44,814 nt of DNA from Microvirga rosea (GTDB lineage Bacteria > Pseudomonadota > Alphaproteobacteria > Rhizobiales > Beijerinckiaceae). Made by a program: the position numbers and the translations under genes. Shown here in pieces: positions 1 to 7,789 of the stretch. The notes beneath the pieces were generated by a model, which was not told the DNA's origin, did no database searches, and saw nothing but the letters and a program-made list of their open reading frames with translations. Within the stretch, counting starts at the first letter, position 1; each line of letters opens with the position of its first letter. The stretch is taken from assembly GCF_020595095.1 (NCBI RefSeq), contig NZ_JAJDOP010000020.1:1-44814 (forward strand), read 5' to 3'.

Positions 1-543
1 TCCCGCCTGTGGCGTTGAACGAGAAATAGGTTCGTCCGGTGGCCTGGTTGGTGATGGTCGCCGAGCCGGCGCTGGAGCTGCCCTCGAAGGAGGTGGCGCC
101 GTTGCCGAGATTGGTGATGGTTGCTGACGCCGCGGTGCTTCCGTTCTGGAAGCTGGTGACGCTGCCGTTGCTGTTCTGGATCGTTGCCGTGCCGGCGCTG
201 CTGCTGTCACGGAACGTGACGCCGTTATAGGCGGGGGCCAGGGTATTGCTGATATGAGCATCACCGGCGGTGGAGGTCTGAGTGAACTCCAGACCAGCCC
301 CGAGGCTGGGCGTGGCATCCGCCGCGATCGTGATGGTCGACGAACCGGCGCTCGCCCCATTGCCGAAGGTCAGCCTGCTCGAGTCGTTGAGGGTGATCGG
401 CGCAGCAGCGGCCGTCACGCCGGCGCCCACATAGCCCAGGAGCGCCGTGTCGCCGTTCACCGTGACCGCACCCGTGCCCAGCGCTCCGCTCGCAGCGGCA
501 ACAAGGGAGCCACCGTTGACGATCGTGCCGCCCGTATAGGTGT
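1..543. repeat. Left arm of long inverted repeat (partner 43801-44343)
   Basis: Position x pairs with position 44344-x with no gap over 543 bp. The outermost 120 bp are identical, bases 121-420 carry about 14 mismatches, and the innermost ~120 bp about 20. The repeat lies in the same reading frame of both autotransporter passengers and probably continues beyond the window edge. Confidence 0.93.
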
Positions 544-1615
544 TCGCTGCCTCGAACCTGGTCGTGCCGCCGTTGATGCGCACCGCTCCCGAACCGGTGA
601 TTTGCGGCGAGAAGACATAATTGGACGCATTGTGGTTGAAGTTCAGAAGGCTGGTGGCGGACAGGTTAACACTGGCCGCCTGCACGGTGCCCGGCGCGGC
701 TGCGGGGGAACCGGCCGGGGCACCGATATTGAAGGTTCCCGTGCCGCCGCCACCGCCGATGGAGATGGTACCGGCGCCGACGCTGATCAGGCCGCCGTCA
801 CTCAGGTTGAGCGTACTCCCCAAAGGACCTTCCCCGACGACAACATCGGAAGTCACGTATAGCAATGAGCCTAGGCCAGTCACATTGACCGTACTGGGTG
901 CGACGAGACCCGCCGACAGCGAACCGAGGAAGGCGCGGCTGCCGCTGGTGACATTCAATGTCGCCTCCGACATGCTGCCTCCGCCCCGCCCGAGATAGGC
1001 ACTTTGGGGAACGGTGAGCATGCCGCCGGACGAGACCGTCACGGTGCCCTTCCCCGAGAGATCGCCGATGAGGAGATTGGCGACGTTCATTGCTCCGAGG
1101 TTTGTGACGCTGACGTTTCCCTGCCCCTGATACCCGACCTGGAGGTTGCCCAGTTGGTTCCATTGGGAGTTAAGGCCGTCCACGACGACGTTTCCGACGG
1201 TTCCGGACTCGTAGCCGATATAAGAAGTGACGCCCCTGAGCTGGAGCAATCCACCGTTGACAACCGAGACCGTTCCGCCGGCTGCGCCAAACATGGATCC
1301 GATCCGGATTTCTCCCACAGAGGCGAAACCCTGGCTGCCATCGACGTTCACGGTATCGCCATTGTTGACGATGGCTAGGCTGGTTGATGATGGAGGGGCG
1401 TCCCAGTTGGAGGGATCCTGCCAGTACGATCCCAGCGCTCCTCCATACCATGTCACGATCGATTGGGCCCAGGCTGACGTCGGCAGAGCGACTGCGCTCA
1501 GGAGGACGGTGCGGAGTAGTGTCGCTCCGGTCAGGTGAGGCTTGAAGAAGAATATCGCACGGCTCTGCCCGATGGGGTTTCGCAGCTCTTGTTCGGAAAA
1601 GGGCGACTGTCTCAT
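1..1615 (-). CDS. Autotransporter, N-terminal part (signal peptide and passenger; runs off the window)
   Basis: The reading frame is open from ATG 1615-1613 to the left edge (538 codons, no stop), preceded by a clear AGGAGG-type site at about 1622-1629. The first ~52 residues form a long signal sequence with a hydrophobic core ending in SAWAQS. The passenger then shows glycine/serine/asparagine-rich beta-solenoid sequence with repeating V-G-N-V-V-V-D-G-like strands and, near 480-560, a passenger-associated repeat (NTYTGGTIVNGGSL). These are features of type Va secreted adhesins or surface proteins, whose C-terminal outer-membrane barrel would lie outside the window. The last ~180 codons are nearly the same as in the autotransporter at the right end. 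The first ~350 residues are unrelated to that protein. Ligand or substrate is unknown. Confidence 0.85.
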   Translation of the reverse strand, partial: MRQSPFSEQELRNPIGQSRAIFFFKPHLTGATLLRTVLLSAVALPTSAWAQSIVTWYGGALGSYWQDPSNWDAPPSSTSLAIVNNGDTVNVDGSQGFASVGEIRIGSMFGAAGGTVSVVNGGLLQLRGVTSYIGYESGTVGNVVVDGLNSQWNQLGNLQVGYQGQGNVSVTNLGAMNVANLLIGDLSGKGTVTVSSGGMLTVPQSAYLGRGGGSMSEATLNVTSGSRAFLGSLSAGLVAPSTVNVTGLGSLLYVTSDVVVGEGPLGSTLNLSDGGLISVGAGTISIGGGGGTGTFNIGAPAGSPAAAPGTVQAASVNLSATSLLNFNHNASNYVFSPQITGSGAVRINGGTTRFEAANTYTGGTIVNGGSLVAAASGALGTGAVTVNGDTALLGYVGAGVTAAAAPITLNDSSRLTFGNGASAGSSTITIAADATPSLGAGLEFTQTSTAGDAHISNTLAPAYNGVTFRDSSSAGTATIQNSNGSVTSFQNGSTAASATITNLGNGATSFEGSSSAGSATITNQATGRTYFSFNATGG

Positions 1616-2089
1616 GTCCGTTCCTCCTCGGTACAGGACGTAAATCAGATCATCCCTCGACCGAGGTGGCGAAGTATTGTGAAAGGAAGCCTACCTTTCT
1701 ACCTGCGACTGCGCTGCGGAAACGGATTTTGTTCCGCGTGTTACCTTCCGGCAACGCAGAGCAAAAGAGATGCGGTCGAGAATGATGCTGTCGCCGTTTT
1801 GCGCGCTGACCAGAGCGGCCCGCAGCTGCGCCTTGGTCGAACTGACACCCGCCGCGCCACCATTGTCTGATTCGTGCTGTACCCACACCTTGCCTCAGCC
1901 GCAGAAGGCGCGAGCGGATCGCGATTCCCTCTGTCTAGGCAGGGTCATGCCCGTGAGCAGCGGGATTTTCGTCTTAAGCCCCTGACGGGGCTGAGATTCA
2001 GGCCGGATGCATCCTTTCGGCAATACCCTCACAGATCGCCAATGCGCCTTTGTATCAGATCGATTCAAAAAGGAGCCAAGAGACGATCT
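1616..2089. other. Intergenic region upstream of left autotransporter
   Basis: No convincing gene. On the minus strand around 1750-1850 a short open stretch encodes a sequence beginning STKAQLRAAL, followed by SAQNGDSIIL. This resembles the first strand of right-handed beta-helix passengers and may be a relic of another exported protein. Promoter elements for the autotransporter could not be assigned with confidence. Confidence 0.4.
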
Positions 2090-2221
2090 ATGGGAGATCC
2101 GCGTACCCTGAAGAATGAGACGTTTGCTCTTAAGGCAGATGCAACGCCCTTTGCGTCGAACTCCAATGTTAAACGTATCCTCAAGCGTCAGTCTTCACTG
2201 AAAGTGAGCTCAGACCTTTAG
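2090..2221 (+). CDS. Possible small protein, 43 residues
   Basis: ATG 2090 is preceded by AAAGGAG at about 2069-2075, roughly 14 bases upstream, which is longer than ideal. The product is short, lysine/serine-rich and soluble, with no signal peptide, membrane segment or family I recognise. It stands alone between the left autotransporter and a DUF2254 remnant, an area of gene decay, so it may be a chance reading frame. Conservation in relatives would be the only good support. Confidence 0.2.
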   Translation: MGDPRTLKNETFALKADATPFASNSNVKRILKRQSSLKVSSDL

Positions 2222-2338
2222 CGTCACACCGTAGGAGAATGAACTGAAGTGGTGTCAAACATTTTGATTCTTAAACACGCGAGTTCCGAAGCCTAAAAGT
2301 CTGACCCAAATATAGAAATCTAACTCAAGCCTGAGCGT

Positions 2339-2632
2339 CCGCCTGCGGCCAACCAGCTCGGGTCGTGTCTGATCCTGACATTCATGGGCGACCGGCAGGT
2401 CCAGATCGTGCTCGGGCTGTTCCTCGGCACCATCCCGTACGTGCTCGTCGTGCTGCGCAGCCTCGACCAGGCCCTCGGTCCCGCAGGCGTGTCGCACGTC
2501 GCAGTGACAACCGCCAGCGCGCTCACCGTCGTGTGCCTTTCCGCGCTATTCCACGTGTACAAGGTTGCCCGCGCAATCGCTGCCGATGACATCGTCGCGT
2601 AGGTGGCCGGTGACGCGTCGGCTTGCAGGTGA
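2339..2632 (+). pseudogene. Internal fragment of a DUF2254 predicted membrane protein
   Basis: Reading in the frame of 2384-2602 and upstream of it gives ANQLGSCLILTFMGDRQVQ, then VLGLFLGTIPYVLVVLRSL and a second hydrophobic helix. This matches the family pattern (SSQxxPRxLxxFMxDRxxQxxLGxFxGTFxYxLLVLR) of DUF2254 integral membrane proteins of about 430 residues. A TAG at 2600-2602 interrupts a still family-like continuation (IVA-stop-VAGD). No N-terminal quarter and no C-terminal half are present. The fragment stops where the reversed epimerase remnant begins, so it is a broken gene at a junction. Assignment rests on recalled family consensus. Confidence 0.6.
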
Positions 2633-2639
2633 CAGGAAA

Positions 2640-3262
2640 ATCAAAGCGTCGTTGATGAATAGATCACCAGCGAGGGCAAGCCGGTATCCGGCAACCGAGA
2701 CGGATGGCCGTCCCGGGTCATGAGCCTGTCCTGACCCCGCAGGATCGGCCCACTGCTCCCGTCCCGCTCTGTAAGGCCAAGGCCAGCGGGATGCCGGGTG
2801 GAAGCCGAACGATACAGGAAGCACTTGTTCATCGTCGTTCGCTGCGATGGCCGGATTGACGAGTATCGAGCCTACGATTTCTTATGTCACGTCGAGCCAA
2901 GAGGAAAATGGATAACTAATCATGGTCTCGGCGCCCGACGTAAGACACAGGGTGCAACTGTTCTCGCTTTGCCAGACGACCGAAAGTCGCGAGGTCCTGG
3001 CAAAACCGTGCTTCGGCAACTTGTAGTCTCTCCTCTTGATGCAGATGCGGTTGTCCTTTGCGCTGCCGACCATAAGGAAAAGCAATGGTGCTCGTCCGGC
3101 CCAGATTGTTGGGTTGCCGCTCCACAATAGATCCCCCCTTCTTGGTCCTGAAGCCTGACCATTTCGGCACCGATCTCGGAAACCTCAGCAGCCAATCCGG
3201 TTTCGGTCAGCGTTATCGTCTTCGAGCCCAGTGCTTGCCATTCGTTGTCATGCGTCTGGAAC
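2640..3262 (-). pseudogene. Aldose 1-epimerase (galactose mutarotase-like), frameshifted and truncated
   Basis: On the minus strand the N-terminal part reads SKTITLTETGLAAEVSEIGA then EMVRLQD. A lost base near 3125 shifts the frame, which then gives LWSGNPTIWAGRAPLLF and PKHGFARTS, the hallmark of YihR/LacX-type mutarotases (W-x-G-x-P-x-x-W-x-x-R-x-P-x-L-F and HGFAR). A TAA at 2882-2884 interrupts the protein, and the following frame continues with PVSFGFHPASRWPWPY and LALAGDLFINDALIF, again as in that family. The last third is missing where the DUF2254 remnant begins. The enzyme would interconvert sugar anomers, in keeping with the neighbouring amino-sugar operon, of which it may once have been the last gene. 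At least two lesions plus truncation make it non-functional. Confidence 0.75.
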
Positions 3263-3325
3263 CTCGGATTGAAAAGCTAGACAATCCGGAGGTCGAAAAG
3301 TGCTGACCATGGCATACCGCCCGGC

Positions 3326-3366
3326 GCATCGGCGATGAGCAACGCAAGGTCGCCCATCGCCGATGC
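3326..3366 (-). terminator. Hairpin at the end of the amino-sugar operon
   Basis: Perfect 12-bp inverted repeat (GCATCGGCGATG / CATCGCCGATGC) with a 17-base loop, 14 bases beyond the stop codon of the last solute-binding protein gene. There is no T-tract, so it may protect the 3' end of the mRNA rather than terminate by itself. Confidence 0.5.
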
Positions 3367-3380
3367 TAGGTCGATGCGCG

Positions 3381-4577
3381 TCACCGGCCTTTCTTGGAGC
3401 CGACTTCCTCATCCCAGCGACGGAACGCGACGACCATTTTTTCAGGCGGCAGTGGCAGTTCGATCGGATTCCCGCTTATCAGATCCCCATACTCGGGCCG
3501 ACCAAACTCCTTGATGATGTCTTGGCTCTCTTTGGGGGCCATGGAGAGTGGTACGTTCTTTACGGCCGGCCCCGGATAGAGATATCCCTCATCATAGGAG
3601 AATGCCTGTTGTTCGGGCTTAAGCAGAAAGGCCATCAGGTCCACAAGGACAGCCAGCTTCTCGTCTGCGACACCATTCGGGACGACCATGAAGAATGCAT
3701 CGGAAACCCAATGGAAGCCTTTGAGAGTTCCGATCTGTGCACTCTTCGGCACGATGCCGAGCGCGCGCGGATTGATGTCCCAGCCTGTCGTAGAGACGAT
3801 AATATCGCGAGAGCCCTCCCCAAATTCCTTCATCGTGGCCGTTGTTCCGGAGGGGTAGTATTCGACATAGCCGTTCAATTCGCGCAGATACGCCCAGGTC
3901 TTCTCCCAGCCGTTGACTGGGTCCATTGGATCCTTATCCCCTAGAATGTAAGGCAACCCCATCATGAAGGTTCGACCCGGCCCGGAATTGGCCGGACGGG
4001 CATACATGAAGCGGTTGGGATGCGCCTTGGCCCACGCAAGCAGTTCCTCTGCAGTCTCCGGCACATCATTTACGCGCTCGGGCGCATATTCGAGGAGCGG
4101 ACCGGACGGATAGTAGTTGATCACTACGCCATAGCCTTGGCCCTGGGCTCGGTGCAGGTTCAAAGCGGCCGGCTCGTAATTCTCCTCGAGACCAGGGAAT
4201 TTGTCGGCATATGTGGGAAGAAGCTTGATCCAGAGGCCCTGGTCCAATCCGGCAGCAAGGCCATCGCTTCCTGTCAGCACCATGTCGATATCGATGCGGC
4301 CAGCGTTCTGCTGGGCCTTGACCTTGGATGCGAGCTCTGGTGCCGGTGCCTTGACATACGTGATGCGGGACACGAGGTCCGGCTTGGCCTTGCGGTATTC
4401 CTCAAAAGCTTTTTGCATCAGCGCAAGAGCGCCGCCTACATCGATCACGTTGAGTGCGACGGGCGATTTCGGAAGAACAAGACTCTGAGCGCGAGCCCCC
4501 GTGGCTGCCAGGACTGCCACACCGGCTGCGCCTCCAAGGAGCCTGCGCCGATCAATGTGCTTTTGCTGACTTTCCAT
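3381..4577 (-). CDS. ABC transporter solute-binding protein, Tat-exported (paralogue 2)
   Basis: 398 residues, close to the usual size of family 1 sugar-binding proteins. The N-terminus carries a twin-arginine signal (IDRRRLLGG, then a hydrophobic stretch ending GARAQ), so it is expected to fold before export to the periplasm. The mature part is a close paralogue, roughly two-thirds identical by eye, of the product of 5773-6963, sharing for example YPSGPLLEYAP, SGPGRT, GTTATMKE and LKPEQQA. It is the last gene of the lacI-nagB-SBP-nagA-SBP run, 79 bases after nagA. Ligand is inferred from context to be an amino sugar or its oligomer. No permease or ATPase gene is nearby, so it must work with components encoded elsewhere. 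Confidence 0.85.
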   Translation of the reverse strand: MESQQKHIDRRRLLGGAAGVAVLAATGARAQSLVLPKSPVALNVIDVGGALALMQKAFEEYRKAKPDLVSRITYVKAPAPELASKVKAQQNAGRIDIDMVLTGSDGLAAGLDQGLWIKLLPTYADKFPGLEENYEPAALNLHRAQGQGYGVVINYYPSGPLLEYAPERVNDVPETAEELLAWAKAHPNRFMYARPANSGPGRTFMMGLPYILGDKDPMDPVNGWEKTWAYLRELNGYVEYYPSGTTATMKEFGEGSRDIIVSTTGWDINPRALGIVPKSAQIGTLKGFHWVSDAFFMVVPNGVADEKLAVLVDLMAFLLKPEQQAFSYDEGYLYPGPAVKNVPLSMAPKESQDIIKEFGRPEYGDLISGNPIELPLPPEKMVVAFRRWDEEVGSKKGR

Positions 4578-4608
4578 ATCTGCTTCCCCTTCTGGTCCGT
4601 TAAGCGAG

Positions 4609-4631
4609 GACGTATCCCCATGGATGACGTC
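4609..4631 (-). other. Intercistronic hairpin between nagA and second solute-binding protein
   Basis: GACGTATCC and GGATGACGTC pair with one bulged base around a 4-base loop, in the 79-base gap between nagA and the following gene. Likely acts in the mRNA; function inferred only. Confidence 0.35.
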
Positions 4632-4656
4632 TTTCTTCGTCGGATTTCGCTGGACA

Positions 4657-5691
4657 TCATATTCGGCGCTGTCGACGGCAATACACGATGTCCTCGAACT
4701 CGATCTGCAGTACCTTCCAATCCTCAGACCAGGTGACAGAACCTGCCATGGGTATGGTCAATTCATGCGCGTTGAATGCTGGAGCCAGCAGCGCGCGAGG
4801 GTTGTCGCAGGCCATTCGAATTGCCTCTTCGGGACTCGCGAGTTCCCATCGCACGATGTTGCCGACCGCCTTGTCCAGGGTAAGTGCGGAGCCGGCGAGA
4901 TAACGACTGCCCGGCATTCGGACACTGCCGTCTGTGCCATGCTCAATCTCCATTCCGGCGAAGGAATAGCGCCCGGCGCGAGCGGCCGCGGCGGAAACCG
5001 CATCCGACACCAGAATGGAGCGCTCGATCCCTTTCGCACGAAGCATCGCCTTCAGCGCCGGTCGTGGAAGATGAATGCCGTCGGCGATGAAGCTCGCGCT
5101 CAGGCGCTCCTGGGCGAGTTGGGCAAAGATCGTGTTGTCGAGTTTATGCAGCGTCTGCGGAACGCCATTGCCAAGATGCGTGGACATGCCCGCGCCCGCC
5201 TCGACGGCCATCGCAACCGTATCCGCATCGGCTGAAGAATGGCCGATAGCGACGATCTTCCCAGCTCCGCTCAGCATTCGGATAACGGCTTCGCTGCCCG
5301 GCAGCTCGGGCGCGAGTGTCACGAGGAGGATCGGCCGCGACAGGCCCGCTTCAAGCCCGAAGACCAGATCGGCATCTGGGATGGTCATGGCCTGCGGCGG
5401 GTGACAACCCGCGTAACCTTCCGCCGGATTCAAGAAAGGACCTTCTAGATGATATCCTGGCACCATGATCCGGCCGAGCCGGCTCTTGGCCACCGCGCGG
5501 TCCAACGCGGCAAAGCGTTTGGCTAGATCCTCGGCAGACGCCGTAATGATCGTCGGCAGGCATGTCGTCACGCCTGTGTCGAGCATCGCCGCAAGAGCAT
5601 GATCCAGCGCATCCGAGTCCAGGCCCGTCGCATTGAAGTCGACCCCGGCGAAGCCATTCACTTGAAGGTCGAGGAGACCGCTGCTCTGCAT
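4657..5691 (-). CDS. nagA: N-acetylglucosamine-6-phosphate deacetylase
   Basis: 344 residues of the amidohydrolase superfamily. Metal and substrate motifs are visible in order: LQVNGFAGVDF near the N-terminus, HLEGPFLNP (metal-binding Glu), GHSSAD and THLGNG (metal-binding His), ADGIHL and LVSDA (catalytic Asp). The enzyme removes the acetyl group from GlcNAc-6-phosphate in the cytoplasm, giving glucosamine-6-phosphate for NagB, encoded two genes upstream. The start at 5691 lies almost directly before the barrel, so the small N-terminal beta domain of the E. coli type is absent. A short-form subfamily beginning this way is known, so I do not read this as truncation. It lies between the two solute-binding protein genes. 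Confidence 0.9.
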   Translation of the reverse strand: MQSSGLLDLQVNGFAGVDFNATGLDSDALDHALAAMLDTGVTTCLPTIITASAEDLAKRFAALDRAVAKSRLGRIMVPGYHLEGPFLNPAEGYAGCHPPQAMTIPDADLVFGLEAGLSRPILLVTLAPELPGSEAVIRMLSGAGKIVAIGHSSADADTVAMAVEAGAGMSTHLGNGVPQTLHKLDNTIFAQLAQERLSASFIADGIHLPRPALKAMLRAKGIERSILVSDAVSAAAARAGRYSFAGMEIEHGTDGSVRMPGSRYLAGSALTLDKAVGNIVRWELASPEEAIRMACDNPRALLAPAFNAHELTIPMAGSVTWSEDWKVLQIEFEDIVYCRRQRRI

Positions 5692-5716
5692 CTAGAACTC
5701 CGCTCTTACGACAGCT

Positions 5717-5740
5717 CTTGGGCGGCATGCGCCGCCCAAG
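5717..5740 (-). other. Strong intercistronic hairpin between solute-binding protein gene and nagA
   Basis: Perfect 10-bp stem (CTTGGGCGGC / GCCGCCCAAG) with loop ATGC, in the 81-base gap after the binding-protein gene. Such hairpins often stabilise the upstream mRNA or attenuate downstream transcription. There is no T-tract after it on the minus strand. Confidence 0.6.
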
Positions 5741-5772
5741 ACCCTATGGAAAGGTGGTTGCTGGAAAGGACG

Positions 5773-6963
5773 CTACTGCTTCATCTTCGCGCTGCCAATC
5801 TCGCGGTCCCACCTATCGAACATCGCCACAAGAGGTTTGGCGTCGAGCGGCGGCTCGACCGGATTGTTGGCGATCATGCTCTCGTATTCCGGCCGGCCGA
5901 ACCTCTTGATGGTGTCCTGGCTTTCCTTGGGCGCCATTTCAAGCGGCACACCATGAATGGCGGGTCCCGGATACATGTAGCCGTGATCGTACATGTACGC
6001 CTGCTGCTCCGGCTTGAGGAGGTATGCAATCATCTGGAGAAGAACATCTACCTTCTCCTGGGGGACACCCTTGGGAATCGCCATGTAGTTGGCGTCACCT
6101 ACCCAGTGGAACCCCTTGAGGGTCGCGACCTTGAACTCCTCTGGCACAATGCCGAGGTAGCGCGGGTTGATGTCCCATCCCGTCGTGGTTGCGATAATGT
6201 CGCGAGACCCCTCGCCCAGCTCCTTCATTGTTGCCGTCGTGCCGCCAGGATAGTAGTCGATGCAACTGTCGAGCTGCTTAAGATAGGCCCACGTCTTCTC
6301 CCAGCCATTGATGGGATCGAGAGGATCCTTGTCGCCCAGGAGGTAAGGCAGCCCCATTACGAGTGTGCGGCCTGGTCCAGAATTGGACGGACGCGCGTAC
6401 ATGAACTTTCCCGGATGTGCTTTGCACCAAGCAAGCAGGCCTTCCGCCGTATCGGGAAGATCCTTGACGCGGTCCGGCGCATATTCGAGCAGCGGGCCGG
6501 ACGGATACCAGTCAATCACGAAGGCCTGGCCGCGGCCCATCTTCTGCATCGCATAGGCCCCAGGATGATAAAGCTTCTCCAAGTCCGGAAAGCGATCCTG
6601 ATATTTCGGCAGGATCTCGAGCCAGATACCCTGCTCCATGCCAGCGGCTAACGCATCGTTTCCGGTCAGGACAAAGTCGATGTCAACGCGACCCGCATCC
6701 TGCTGCGCCTTCAGCTTCGCAGCAAGCTCGGGTGCTGTCGCCTTCGTAAAAACCAACCGCGAGACGAGATCCGGGTGATCTTTCCTGAATTTCTCGATTG
6801 CGGGTTGACTGATCTGAAGATCACCAGCCACGTCGATGACGCTGATGGTGAGAGGAACTTTCGGCTTGGCCGATGGAGTTTGGGCAAAGCTGCTGGTGGC
6901 TAGAATGACGCCAGCCGCTAGGCACGCAGCTGCACTCAACGTGTTCCTAAGTTTCGCACTCAT
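5773..6963 (-). CDS. ABC transporter solute-binding protein, Sec-exported (paralogue 1)
   Basis: The frame is open further upstream, but ATG 6963 (MSAKLRNTLS) is chosen because GGAAGGAG lies about 9 bases before it and a Sec signal peptide (hydrophobic core, then SSFAQ) starts there. This gives 396 residues. The mature protein is a periplasmic sugar-binding fold protein of the family 1 extracellular solute-binding type and a paralogue of the product of 3381-4577. It follows nagB by 52 bases and precedes nagA by 81, so it is part of the amino-sugar operon and probably captures GlcNAc, chitooligosaccharide or a related sugar. Unlike its paralogue it lacks a twin-arginine motif. The cognate permease and ATPase are not in the window. 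Confidence 0.87.
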   Translation of the reverse strand: MSAKLRNTLSAAACLAAGVILATSSFAQTPSAKPKVPLTISVIDVAGDLQISQPAIEKFRKDHPDLVSRLVFTKATAPELAAKLKAQQDAGRVDIDFVLTGNDALAAGMEQGIWLEILPKYQDRFPDLEKLYHPGAYAMQKMGRGQAFVIDWYPSGPLLEYAPDRVKDLPDTAEGLLAWCKAHPGKFMYARPSNSGPGRTLVMGLPYLLGDKDPLDPINGWEKTWAYLKQLDSCIDYYPGGTTATMKELGEGSRDIIATTTGWDINPRYLGIVPEEFKVATLKGFHWVGDANYMAIPKGVPQEKVDVLLQMIAYLLKPEQQAYMYDHGYMYPGPAIHGVPLEMAPKESQDTIKRFGRPEYESMIANNPVEPPLDAKPLVAMFDRWDREIGSAKMKQ

Positions 6964-6997
6964 TGGACGTTGCTCCTTCCTCTGATTGTTCTCTTCA

Positions 6998-7011
6998 GGC
7001 CCGTCCGGGCC
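6998..7011 (-). other. Short GC hairpin between nagB and solute-binding protein gene
   Basis: GGCCCG-TC-CGGGCC lies just beyond the nagB stop and about 35 bases before the next gene. The loop is very short, so some stem pairs would open. Possible mRNA stabiliser. Confidence 0.3.
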
Positions 7012-7015
7012 CGCC

Positions 7016-7789
7016 TCACTCCCCGTCCCGATCCGCCCCACGAAGGGAACCTGATGAGAGCCTGCCGGCAGATGCAGTGTCGAGAAACACGTGGCAAGCC
7101 TGATGCAATTGAAGGACAGAAGCGGGACAAGCTGGGGAGACCGGCCCCTCCAGGGCCTTTTGAACCGCGTCGGCCTTTCGTGCGTCGGGGACGGACAGGA
7201 CAATGAGTTCGCTCGCCAGGATTTGGCGAATGCTCATAGAAATGGCAGTCTGCGGCACGTCCTCGAATGTCGGGAACCATCCTTCGCCGAATTGCTGTCG
7301 TCGGCAGACCTCATCGAGTTGAACGACGATGTATGGATCATCCACATCGAAATCGGCTGGAGGATCGTTGAAGGCGAGGTGCCCATTCTCCCCGATGCCG
7401 GCGAAAGTCACATCGATCGGGTTTGCCTTGACCAGATCCCCGATCCGTAAGACTTCCGCCTTCAGATTGGGCGCATCCCCTTCGATAAAATGAAATGCGC
7501 CCAGGGTTGGGAGCTTCGACGTGAACCGTTCACGCAGATAGCGTCGGAAGCTTGCGGGATGGTTATCCGGCATCCCGATATACTCATCGAGGTGGAATCC
7601 TGTTACCTTCGACCAGTCGATGCCTGGCTGCCGCACGAGAGAATCAAGCATTTCAAACTGACTTGCGCCGGTTGCGATAATGATGTGAGCCCTGCCCTTT
7701 GCAGCGATCGCGTCGCGGACCGCCTGGGCGCCCAACGCGGCGGCGGCTTCTCCAAGGGCTGGCTTTGTCGGGTAAAGGTGGAGTTTCAT
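7016..7789 (-). CDS. nagB: Glucosamine-6-phosphate deaminase/isomerase
   Basis: Converts glucosamine-6-phosphate to fructose-6-phosphate and ammonia in the cytoplasm, the step after NagA. Start ATG 7789 overlaps the stop of the LacI gene as ATGA, indicating translational coupling; the open frame upstream of this ATG lies inside the regulator gene and is ignored. The 257-residue product is of normal length. Visible motifs are the phosphate-binding ATGASQFEML, HLDEYIGMPDNHPASF and the active-site GIGENGHLAFNDPP. The final residues are basic and acidic (RGADRDGE) and do not look conserved. First enzyme gene of the operon. Confidence 0.93.
   Translation of the reverse strand: MKLHLYPTKPALGEAAAALGAQAVRDAIAAKGRAHIIIATGASQFEMLDSLVRQPGIDWSKVTGFHLDEYIGMPDNHPASFRRYLRERFTSKLPTLGAFHFIEGDAPNLKAEVLRIGDLVKANPIDVTFAGIGENGHLAFNDPPADFDVDDPYIVVQLDEVCRRQQFGEGWFPTFEDVPQTAISMSIRQILASELIVLSVPDARKADAVQKALEGPVSPACPASVLQLHQACHVFLDTASAGRLSSGSLRGADRDGE

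Noticed and set aside
39..230. A 63-residue frame conserved at both ends of the window (partner 44114-44305)
   Set aside because: It is the antisense of the shared autotransporter passenger; its conservation follows from the inverted repeat.
254..1538. Several 90-200 residue open frames on the plus strand opposite the left autotransporter
   Set aside because: They are basic, low-complexity translations antisense to a GC-rich repeat gene whose own frame, signal peptide and Shine-Dalgarno are clear.
2798..3130. 110-residue plus-strand frame as a gene
   Set aside because: It is antisense to the aldose 1-epimerase remnant and resembles no family.
6964..7203. 80-residue N-terminal extension of the first solute-binding protein
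   Set aside because: The extension overlaps the end of nagB; the signal peptide and Shine-Dalgarno place the start at 6963.
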